Shown here: positions 1 through 5,362 of the stretch, piece after piece
Layout: the number at the start of each line of letters is the position of its first letter
Position numbering within the stretch: position 1 is the first letter of the stretch
DNA from: an uncultured Selenomonadaceae bacterium
GTDB taxonomy: Bacteria > Bacillota_C > Negativicutes > Selenomonadales > Selenomonadaceae
NCBI GenBank assembly: GCA_946402475.1
Contig: CAMIWP010000049.1
Span: 1-7,249, forward strand
Direction: 5' to 3'
DNA length: 7,249 nt
The notes under the pieces: generated by a model
Told to the model about the DNA's origin: nothing
The model's database searches: none
Seen by the model: only the letters and a program-made list of their open reading frames with translations
Made by a program: the position numbers and the translations under genes

Positions 1-187
1 TGACGGACTCGGTGTTGGCCGTGCGCCACTCGGATTCCGCTCCGATCTGGGAGAATCCCATGGTAATCTTCTTTTCGCCGCTGGCGGCTTTGCTGCCTTG
101 GCCTTTCGACTCGTCCCCGCCGCCGCAGCCAGCCGCAACGACCAGCATGGCAACCGCCAGGAACAGTGCAATGATTTTCTTCATCAT
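1..187 (-). CDS. Sugar ABC transporter substrate-binding lipoprotein, YtfQ-like (5' part only)
   Basis: The first 62 codons of a gene that runs off the left edge. The protein starts MMKKIIALFLAVAML and has a hydrophobic signal ending in VVAAGC, a good lipobox with Cys21 as the lipidated residue, then a Gly/Ser/Lys-rich linker. The mature part opens with ITMGFSQIGAESEWRTAN, which matches the start of the YtfQ group of type-1 periplasmic sugar-binding proteins (galactofuranose binding in E. coli). It should sit on the outer face of the cytoplasmic membrane and hand sugar to an ABC permease encoded further left. A GGAAGG ribosome site lies just upstream of two adjacent ATGs, so the start could be either one. 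The leader of this gene is unusually long and structured. The ligand cannot be fixed from 62 residues; the family call is firm, galactofuranose is an inference. Confidence 0.82.
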   Translation of the reverse strand, partial: MMKKIIALFLAVAMLVVAAGCGGGDESKGQGSKAASGEKKITMGFSQIGAESEWRTANTESV

Positions 188-293
188 TTTCCCTTCCTTT
201 CCGTTAGATAAAACGAATTGCTGACGTCTGCTGTTCTCCCCTCGATAGCGTCATCTCCTTTGTTCCCAGGGCTTTTCTCCCTGTTGCTCCCGT

Positions 294-450
294 GCTTCGT
301 TTATAACGCAATGGTTCAAATTCCGCCATAGGCGAAATCTTCCAACTGACGTTTCAACGAGGCGAGAGATATGCTCACCACCCGTTTCGGGATGTAACAC
401 TCCCACCTGCGGAGGTGAGGGGTCATCTTTCGCCTCGTTATAACGCGGTT
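294..450. repeat. Repeat complex: 137-bp direct repeat plus inverted copy of a CGTT-N-AACG box
   Basis: Three related boxes occur. Two are direct repeats on the minus strand, each beginning AACC and then GCGTTATA(A)ACGARGC; their GCG triplets start at 446 and 309, a period of 137 bases. The third lies in opposite orientation at 344-370 and carries CGTTTCAACGAGGCGA. Each has a CGTT-N(2-3)-AACG core: 298-308, 350-359 and 436-445. The outer two thirds (344-450) form an imperfect inverted repeat of about 26 bases per arm. This may be a copy of a dispersed intergenic repeat family or an operator array; the window holds only this one copy. Confidence 0.55.
356..439 (-). other. Structured leader RNA candidate (long hairpin with switchable interior)
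   Basis: The arms 425-439 and 356-370 pair over 14 of 15 positions. Inside, the minus-strand RNA has a 7-bp hairpin (402-419, loop CCGC) and a 4-bp hairpin with an AAA loop (381-391). The segment CUCACC (414-419) can pair either locally with GGUGGG (402-407) or with GGUGAG (374-379) next to the closing stem. Those two pairings exclude each other, as in a riboswitch or attenuator. It lies 168 bases upstream of the start codon and matches no riboswitch class I can recall. No ribosome site or T-run is directly sequestered, which weakens a switch model. Confidence 0.35.
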
Positions 451-465
451 TTCAGAGTCCGTCAT
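437..465 (-). promoter_or_regulatory. Alternative promoter P2 overlapping a palindrome
   Basis: Minus-strand ATGACG (460-465, 4 of 6 matches to the -35 consensus) lies 17 bases from TATAAC (437-442, 5 of 6 matches to the -10 consensus). The -10 lies inside the perfect palindrome CGTTATAACG at 436-445, an arrangement expected if a repressor covers the promoter. If P2 is the real start, the transcript would begin near 430 and lack most of the 5' arm of the hairpin at 356-439. Confidence 0.35.
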
Positions 466-499
466 AATTTGCTCGAGCACGGAATAAATTCACGTATAT

Positions 500-528
500 A
501 GATTACAACACTTGGTGATATATGTCAA
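500..528 (-). promoter_or_regulatory. Candidate sigma70 promoter P1 for the YtfQ-like gene
   Basis: On the minus strand a perfect -35 box TTGACA (523-528) is followed after exactly 17 bases by TAATCT (500-505), a 3-of-6 match to the -10 consensus, in an AT-rich setting. Transcription would begin near 492, giving a leader of about 305 bases that contains the complete hairpin at 356-439. Confidence 0.5.
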
Positions 529-619
529 TGATTTTTATCAATTTTTGAAAAAATGTTCACGAGCACAGTTTTGAGGCAGGGAAGACTCGCTGCAACGGTG
601 GTCTGACCCGTATACCGTC

Positions 620-1639
620 CTAAAGGTTTTGCAGAATTCGAATATCATTTTTTATGATGTGCAATTCCTTCTCCGAGCGAATACCGCTGATCAGACAATC
701 GTAGACAATCTGCATGGCAATCTGCCCTTGTCTTCGCGGATGCTGGTATATGGTCGCGTCAATAACACCCTTTTGCATCATCTCCACGATTCCCGGCACG
801 GTATCAAAGGAGATAACGGTCAAGTCCCTTTCTTTGTGATGGGAAAGGATTGCCCGGCATGCCCCGTAGGTCCCCCCCGAGGAAGCAAAGAACATGGACC
901 GGATGTTCTCGTGGGCCTTCAGCATGGTGGAAATTCCCTCATAACCGCAAAAATCATCATCGTTATCCTCTACTACCGACACGATCTTGAAACGCTCGTC
1001 TTCTTCCAGTACGGAACGAAATCCCTCCAACCGTTCCTGATGGCCAAACATTTGAAAGGACCCCAGCATGACGCCTACCTCGCCGCCGACGGGACGCAGC
1101 ATTCTGAGAAGGGCCGCCGCTGTTTCGCCGCCGTTTCGATAATCGCTGCCCACATAGCAGTGCCGCCTCGTCTGACGAATGTCATTGTTGATGGTGACGA
1201 CAAAAATGCCATGATCCACAAGATCGTTGATTTTCTCTCTGGTTTGCGGCGCACTGATGGGATTTATGATCAAGGCATTGATCTTGGGAGCAAGTTCCTC
1301 CAGTACATCGGCTTGGGCGTTCGCATCATACCCCTTGGTCATGCGCCAGATCACTTTCAAACCAAACAGTGCGTATTTTTCCGCTTCTTTCTGAATGGCT
1401 TCGATGATGTCATCATAAAAACTGAGTCCCTCGGCGGGAAGGACAATGCCAAGGGTTGGACTGTTCTGCCTGGATACGAGAGCACGTCCTGCCGGATTCG
1501 GCGTGTAATTCAATTTTTTTGCCGTTTCCAATATCATGTCGCGCTTTTCCGGCCGCACGTTGCCGCGATTGTTCAATACCCGATCCACCGTCCCCCGCGA
1601 AACTCCGCACATGTCCGCGATTTGCTTGATGGTTACCAT
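620..1639 (-). CDS. LacI-family transcriptional regulator with periplasmic-binding-type sensor domain
   Basis: A 339-residue cytoplasmic DNA-binding protein of normal LacI length. Residues 3-28 form the helix-turn-helix (TIKQIADMCGVSRGTVDRVL), followed by the hinge region with NYTPNPAGRAL at 45-54. From about residue 62 it is a type-1 periplasmic-binding-protein fold (LGIVLP, ALIINP, VGSDYRNGG, VISFDT), the usual sugar-sensing core and dimer interface. The recognition helix reads GTVDR rather than the common STVSR, a variant found in one branch of the family. The start is supported by GGAGG seven bases before the ATG. It lies 68 bp behind a sugar-binding lipoprotein gene and just upstream of the YtfQ-like gene, so it probably controls one or both in response to their sugar. 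Ligand and operator are unknown; CGTT-N-AACG palindromes at 298-445 are candidate sites. Confidence 0.93.
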   Translation of the reverse strand: MVTIKQIADMCGVSRGTVDRVLNNRGNVRPEKRDMILETAKKLNYTPNPAGRALVSRQNSPTLGIVLPAEGLSFYDDIIEAIQKEAEKYALFGLKVIWRMTKGYDANAQADVLEELAPKINALIINPISAPQTREKINDLVDHGIFVVTINNDIRQTRRHCYVGSDYRNGGETAAALLRMLRPVGGEVGVMLGSFQMFGHQERLEGFRSVLEEDERFKIVSVVEDNDDDFCGYEGISTMLKAHENIRSMFFASSGGTYGACRAILSHHKERDLTVISFDTVPGIVEMMQKGVIDATIYQHPRRQGQIAMQIVYDCLISGIRSEKELHIIKNDIRILQNL

Positions 1640-1707
1640 GCCCTCGCCTCCATGATATTCGTTCAGCCCACCTTTTCGTCAGGCTCCGAGCCCGATCTTT
1701 CGAAACA

Positions 1708-2631
1708 TCATTTGCGGAACTGCGCCAGATTGTCCTTGGTGATGGATGTGAACGGGCTGATGATATTCCCCTTCCGGGCAACGCCGCGCTGCACCTCATC
1801 CACCAACTGGTAGGCCCCGGCTGCCTGATGGGCCGCATCCTGCTTTACCGTCTGCACCATTCCGTTTGCGCCGATGGACGCAAGAGCTGCCTCCGTGGCA
1901 TCAATGCCGGAAACCATGCACCCCCTGGAACGTCCCGCTTCTTTGAGAGCCTCATAAGCTCCCAGAGCCATCTCATCGTTGCCGCAAATCACCGCATCCA
2001 CATGGGGATAGCGTTCCAGCCACTGAGCCATGATGCGGTGCCCTTCCTCCCGGCTGTAGTTGCCGTCCTTGCGATCCATGAGATGAACGTCCTTCCGTCG
2101 TTCGAGGCATCTTTCCCTGAAACCCGCCCATCGCTCCTGTGCGCTCAACTGAGAGGCGGTTCCCTGCAAGTAGACCACTCTCGCTCCCATGGGAAGATTT
2201 CGTTCCATGTACTCCGCCTGGAGTTTTCCTGCTCCGTACTCATCGGGGAAAACGCCCAGAACTCTCGAAGACCTCAGGTGACGGTTCACCGCAATGACGT
2301 GAACTCCCGCATCCATTGCCTTCTCGACGGCCGGGACGAGCTTTTCCTCATCCACCGCCAAGAGGACGATGATCTTTACGCCATCTTTCACAGCCTCTTC
2401 TATCTGAGCAATCTGCGTCTCCGCCCGATTCCCCGCGTCCTTATACTCCACCGGCTGATTGTGGCTCCTGGCGATCCGATCAAATGCCTCCTTGATGAGG
2501 GAACCGAAAACGGCCTTGTCATTGTGCGTCAGGTAGACCACCTTCTCCTTGGAGCTTCCGCAACCTCCCGTGAAGAGTGCAAAACAAAGGGCCAGGACCA
2601 AAAGGAGCCCCGGCATCTTCCCTACTCTCAT
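1708..2631 (-). CDS. Sugar-binding periplasmic lipoprotein (ribose/galactose-type, COG1879-like)
   Basis: A 307-residue extracytoplasmic sugar-binding protein. Residues 1-24 are a signal with a hydrophobic stretch (LLLVLALCFALF) ending TGGC, a lipobox with Cys24 as lipidation site. The rest is a type-1 binding-protein fold: VVYLTHNDKAVFGSLIKEAF at the start, NRAETQIAQIEEAV, AVNRHLR near 114-120, ICGNDEMALGAYEAL at 215-229 (very close to the RbsB-type hinge motif) and SGIDATEAAL at 241-250. A GTG 21 bases upstream (2650-2652) would also open the frame, but AGGAGAG at 2637-2643 lies ahead of the ATG at 2629-2631, so I use the ATG. No permease or ATPase gene adjoins it; the next gene downstream is the LacI regulator. 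It may serve a transporter encoded to the left, or act in sensing. The ligand is not determinable. Confidence 0.9.
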   Translation of the reverse strand: MRVGKMPGLLLVLALCFALFTGGCGSSKEKVVYLTHNDKAVFGSLIKEAFDRIARSHNQPVEYKDAGNRAETQIAQIEEAVKDGVKIIVLLAVDEEKLVPAVEKAMDAGVHVIAVNRHLRSSRVLGVFPDEYGAGKLQAEYMERNLPMGARVVYLQGTASQLSAQERWAGFRERCLERRKDVHLMDRKDGNYSREEGHRIMAQWLERYPHVDAVICGNDEMALGAYEALKEAGRSRGCMVSGIDATEAALASIGANGMVQTVKQDAAHQAAGAYQLVDEVQRGVARKGNIISPFTSITKDNLAQFRK

Positions 2632-2636
2632 AAATA

Positions 2637-2643
2637 CTCTCCT
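2637..2643 (-). promoter_or_regulatory. Ribosome binding site deciding the start of the sugar-binding protein
   Basis: AGGAGAG on the minus strand, about five bases before the ATG at 2629-2631. It overlaps what would be early coding sequence of the longer GTG-started form, which argues for the shorter protein. Confidence 0.75.
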
Positions 2644-2693
2644 ATGTTCCACTTAGGAACTGGCAAGAAATAAAGTGTACAGACAGCGCAGAA

Positions 2694-2773
2694 CAAATTT
2701 CCATAGGCAAGGCGGAGGAAGGAGGCGTAGCGGTGTTACGTTGACGGACGATAACGCAGTCTATGGAAATTTG
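2694..2773. repeat. 80-bp intergenic element with perfect 13-bp inverted ends
   Basis: CAAATTTCCATAG at 2694-2706 is matched by its exact reverse complement at 2761-2773, with 54 bases between. The interior is purine-rich on the plus strand and contains a second, imperfect hairpin at 2735-2755 (GTTACGT / ACGATAAC with one bulged base). It lies between the stop of the ligase-like gene and the start of the sugar-binding gene. No T-run follows it on either strand, so it is not a standard terminator. Compact size, perfect ends and no coding capacity fit a dispersed palindromic repeat or miniature inverted-repeat element; only one copy is visible. Confidence 0.6.
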
Positions 2774-2816
2774 GGCAAGCAAGGTGTATCAGTTATTTCT
2801 GAACCGTTCCTTATCC

Positions 2817-3797
2817 TCACAGATAACTGAAGGGAGTCGCCACCCGCATCAGCGTCCTCCCGCACCTGCAGGAATCCCTCATGCAACTCACGGCCTGACC
2901 GGTACGATAGCGGATCAAAGGCATCGCCTCTGCGGAAAGAGTCGTCACCACCAATTCTCCCATGCGATTGTCCTCTTCAATGGGCTTATCGCTGTTAAAG
3001 GCCACGATTTCCGCATAGAAGCAATCTTCCTGTACATGCTGCCCCATGTGAGCCTCGCACTGATAGAGCATACCTGCCATACCGAGCTCCGGCGGGGCAT
3101 AGAGATTATATACCTTGGTCTTGGTGCGCTCCTGGATGTGTTGCTGCAGGGGATTTTGGATGTTATTGAAGTTGATGCAGAGAATCCGGGAGATCGGATA
3201 GTCTGCGATGTTCTTTCCCGCGGCCTGCAACTGGATGATGAGCTGCATGATGAGCTGAGGCGTGCTGATCAAGGTATCTATGCTGACGATCTCCATGAGC
3301 CGCAACCAGTGTTTGTAGCCTGTCCCAAGAGGCACTACCGTCGCCCCGATTACTTCGAGGGCGGATTGGATATCCAGAAGACGACTGTCGGAAAGATCCC
3401 CTTGAAGTCCCACCACGGACGCATTGTGAAGTCCCGCCGCCATCAGGCAGCGGGTCATCATCTCAACATTATGGACAATATCCCCCTTGGTATAGAGGTT
3501 GATCAAATCTCCCCCCGACGGCTCCTGCACATAGTTGAACCGCAGAATGCTGCTCAGGGGTACCGTGAGGATGTCCAAAGCATCGATCTTATGGATCTCC
3601 GAGGATTGCAAAAAGGGAAGTTTCGCCACGTCCTCGGGAGTTTGGATATCCTCCGGCCGGATGCCCGCTTCGCTGAACACCTTCTGATAGAAGATGCTTT
3701 TCTCCGCAGCCCACCTTACCACTTTTTGCAGGCGATCCGCCTGATATGCCCGGAGATCTTCGCGACTCATCTGTTCCATTTTCCCATTTGCAATCAT
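2817..3797 (-). CDS. Truncated, likely inactive phenylacetate-CoA ligase (PaaK/CapK)-like protein
   Basis: A 326-residue cytoplasmic protein related to PaaK-type adenylate-forming ligases. The N-terminus (SREDLRAYQADRLQKVVRWA, then PEDIQTPEDVAKLPF) and the later blocks GELVVTTLSAEAMPLIRYRTG (280-300) and CRCGRT (310-315) are clear family signatures. The active-site features are altered: the usual SSGTTGKP ATP loop is replaced by QEPSGGDL (91-98), the YGxTE motif reads YAPPE (233-237), and the Asp after YRTG is Gln301. The protein stops shortly after CRCGRT, without the C-terminal lid domain; family members usually exceed 400 residues. The frame is open and intact, so it looks like a maintained pseudoenzyme, not a decaying gene. 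The start is set by AGGAG eight bases before the ATG at 3795-3797; an in-frame upstream extension to 3944 lacks family similarity. It follows cheR by 166 bp. Function unknown. Confidence 0.8.
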   Translation of the reverse strand: MIANGKMEQMSREDLRAYQADRLQKVVRWAAEKSIFYQKVFSEAGIRPEDIQTPEDVAKLPFLQSSEIHKIDALDILTVPLSSILRFNYVQEPSGGDLINLYTKGDIVHNVEMMTRCLMAAGLHNASVVGLQGDLSDSRLLDIQSALEVIGATVVPLGTGYKHWLRLMEIVSIDTLISTPQLIMQLIIQLQAAGKNIADYPISRILCINFNNIQNPLQQHIQERTKTKVYNLYAPPELGMAGMLYQCEAHMGQHVQEDCFYAEIVAFNSDKPIEEDNRMGELVVTTLSAEAMPLIRYRTGQAVSCMRDSCRCGRTLMRVATPFSYL

Positions 3798-3805
3798 AGC
3801 CCCAG

Positions 3806-3810
3806 CTCCT
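3806..3810 (-). promoter_or_regulatory. Ribosome binding site deciding the start of the ligase-like gene
   Basis: AGGAG on the minus strand, eight bases ahead of the ATG at 3795-3797. It supports the 326-residue form over the longer in-frame reading that would begin near 3944. Confidence 0.75.
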
Positions 3811-3963
3811 GGTATCAAATCTCGCGTGCTGCCTTTCGCTTCCCGTACTCGCAAAGGAAAACCGTTCCCGTTTGTCCATATTGCCCTCGCAGGCAAGGAT
3901 TCCGAGACTTCGGCGCCACAATGGCCGCTTGTGGAAGACATCACGCAAGGGCTTTCGTCATGA

Positions 3964-4752
3964 TCAAGTCAGCGGCTTCTGATAGAAGAAGGGCTGGAAG
4001 CTCGTATAGCCCAGCTTCCTGAAGTTCAGAATGGCCTCCGTGGCGCCGACGAAGAGAATGCCTCCCGGCTTCAGCGCCGTGAAGAAATTCGCGTAGAGCT
4101 GATCCTTGGCCTCCTCCGTGAAGTAAATGACCACATTGCGGCAGAGGATCAGGTCGAACCCAGTCTCGAACTTGTCCTTCAGGAGATTGTGCCGCTTGAA
4201 CTCGATGACGGACTTGATTTCCTGCTTTACCGCATACTTGCTTCCCTCTACAACGTCGAAATACTTCTTCTTGCGCTCCGGCTTGATGCTCTTGAGCTCG
4301 TTCTCCGTGTAAACGCCCCGCTTCGCCTTGGCAAGGATCTCGATGTCCAGATCGCTGGCCAGGATGCGGTGCCTGACGTTGGGTGTCATTTCCTTCATAA
4401 TGATGGAAAGGGAATAGGGCTCCGCCCCTATGGAGCAGCCGGCGCTCCATATATTGAGCTTTGGGCTGCGCTTCAGCAGGTCCGGAATGACATCCGTCTC
4501 CAGCTTGGAGAATTTCTCCGGCGTGCGGAAGAACTCGGAGACGTTGATGGTCAGATATTCGATGAAGGCGGCGAAGTCGTTCTTGTCCTTGCAGACATTG
4601 TCGAAATACGCCACATAGGAATCCATGTTGGCCCTGGTCACCAAGTTGCCAATGCGCCGCTTCATCTGCGGTTCCTTGTACAGATCCAGGTCGATCTCCG
4701 TCTTCGCCTTCAGCTTCTGTTTAAAGGAAGCCCAATCCTTCTCATCCATCAT
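3964..4752 (-). CDS. cheR: CheR chemotaxis protein-glutamate O-methyltransferase
   Basis: Transfers methyl groups from S-adenosylmethionine to glutamates in the cytoplasmic helices of chemoreceptors, for adaptation. The 262-residue protein has normal CheR length and all landmarks: the N-terminal helical domain (residues 1-65), TINVSEFFR at 68-76, the SAM-binding loop SAGCSIGAEPYS at 103-114, the acidic SDLD at 133-136, CRNVVIYF at 204-211 and LFVGATEA at 233-240. The GAEPYS form, with Ala where enteric CheR has Glu, is common in Gram-positive-lineage CheR. Three nearby ATGs are possible starts; the one at 4750-4752 is nine bases from GGAGG, while the one at 4756-4758 is only three bases away. 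It lies two genes downstream of a chemoreceptor that could be its substrate. No other che genes are visible. Confidence 0.95.
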   Translation of the reverse strand: MMDEKDWASFKQKLKAKTEIDLDLYKEPQMKRRIGNLVTRANMDSYVAYFDNVCKDKNDFAAFIEYLTINVSEFFRTPEKFSKLETDVIPDLLKRSPKLNIWSAGCSIGAEPYSLSIIMKEMTPNVRHRILASDLDIEILAKAKRGVYTENELKSIKPERKKKYFDVVEGSKYAVKQEIKSVIEFKRHNLLKDKFETGFDLILCRNVVIYFTEEAKDQLYANFFTALKPGGILFVGATEAILNFRKLGYTSFQPFFYQKPLT

Positions 4753-4761
4753 AATCATGAC

Positions 4762-4766
4762 CCTCC
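4762..4766 (-). promoter_or_regulatory. Ribosome binding site of cheR
   Basis: GGAGG on the minus strand. Spacing is 3 bases to the first ATG (4758) and 9 to the second (4752), which favours the second; an adjoining third ATG follows at 4747-4749. Confidence 0.7.
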
Positions 4767-4882
4767 GTTATCCTTAAAATTTCGTTGCAATATGCACTTA
4801 CCCTACTTATTCCCCGCCTGTTTCGAAAAATCCTGCCCAAAGGAAAAAATTTATGACCCCCATCCACGATGCTCCCAATGCT

Positions 4883-5329
4883 TCAAGAAATATCAAAGAC
4901 CTTCTTGTTCCTTCCCTCGACGGCCTTCGGCAGGACGATGTGAAGAACGCCGTTCTCGAAGGATACGCTCACCTCGTCCTCTGCAATGTCATCCATGTAG
5001 AAGACTCTTTCGAACTTTCCCGTGCGCCGTTCCCTGCACAGATACTTCACCGCCTCATCCTCCACGTCCGGACGCTCGGCACTGATGGTCAGGTGGCAGT
5101 CCTCGTCGTAGGACACCGTGATCTCTTCCTTGGAAAAGCCGGGCAATTCGGCAAGAATCTCGTATCGGCCCTCGATCTCCATGACATCCACCCGGAAGGA
5201 TGCCAGCGCGCCGGTGACTTTTCCCCTGGGATGGAAGGTCTGGTCCAAGGCAAAGTCCATCACCCGTTCCAGAACCTCACGGCTCTTCTCGGCGTTCCCC
5301 CTGATGTTGAATGGGATATTGCGAAACAT
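4883..5329 (-). CDS. hsp20: Small heat-shock protein, Hsp20/alpha-crystallin family
   Basis: A 148-residue ATP-independent chaperone that binds unfolding proteins in the cytoplasm and usually forms oligomers. The N-terminal arm (1-43) is variable; the alpha-crystallin domain spans about 44-136 with the hallmark ELPGFSKEEI at 61-70 and the closing ENGVLHIVLPK at 125-135. The tail ends NKKVFDIS and lacks a clean I-x-I/V oligomer-docking motif. The start is firm: AAAGGAGG lies seven bases ahead of the ATG. It begins 33 bp after the chemoreceptor stop codon on the same strand, suggesting co-transcription, and is followed 130 bp later by cheR. I see no CIRCE element (the paired HrcA site) or other heat-shock control in the short gap upstream. 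Confidence 0.95.
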   Translation of the reverse strand: MFRNIPFNIRGNAEKSREVLERVMDFALDQTFHPRGKVTGALASFRVDVMEIEGRYEILAELPGFSKEEITVSYDEDCHLTISAERPDVEDEAVKYLCRERRTGKFERVFYMDDIAEDEVSVSFENGVLHIVLPKAVEGRNKKVFDIS

Positions 5330-5362
5330 AAGAAGCCCTCCTTTGGAATCGTCTTCCGAATA

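Larger units (their letters stand above)
188..619. other. Long intergenic region between lacI-type gene and YtfQ-like gene
   Basis: These 432 bases hold no convincing gene. From right to left: an AT-rich stretch (about 481-560) with a sigma70-like promoter, a second promoter candidate, a repeat/hairpin complex at 294-450, a 7-bp hairpin with a three-base loop at 321-337 and a 5-bp hairpin at 267-283, then the ribosome site of the YtfQ-like gene. None of the hairpins is followed by a T-run on the minus strand, so I see no intrinsic terminator for the repressor gene. Confidence 0.7.

Noticed and set aside
595..618. Hairpin just after the LacI-type stop as a terminator
   Set aside because: The stem is short with an internal bulge and is followed by mixed sequence; the nearest T-run is more than 30 bases away.
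629..1813. Long plus-strand open frame (394 codons) opposite the LacI-type gene
   Set aside because: Antisense to a clear family protein, no family signature in the translation and no ribosome site. It is a shadow of the real gene's codon pattern.
2734..2757. Relation between the inner hairpin here and the CGTT/AACG boxes at 298-445
   Set aside because: It contains CGTT and AACG, but separated by ten bases and with different flanks, so it is not the same box.
3881..3934. Two small hairpins (3881-3896 and 3916-3934) between cheR and the ligase-like gene
   Set aside because: Stems of five and six pairs with no T-run on the minus strand; expected by chance at this base composition.
3798..3944. 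Possible N-terminal extension of the ligase-like protein
   Set aside because: The extra 49 residues resemble no part of the family, and the AGGAG site lies inside them, correctly spaced for the ATG at 3797.
2763..4022. Long plus-strand open frame (419 codons) opposite the ligase-like gene
   Set aside because: Composition typical of an antisense frame (His/Arg/Leu rich), starts inside the inverted-end element and ends in the opposing cheR gene; no recognisable motif.
4759..4882. Terminator or promoter in the hsp20-cheR gap
   Set aside because: A T-run occurs (minus strand near 4846-4855), but no stable stem precedes it, and no -35/-10 pair with acceptable spacing was found.
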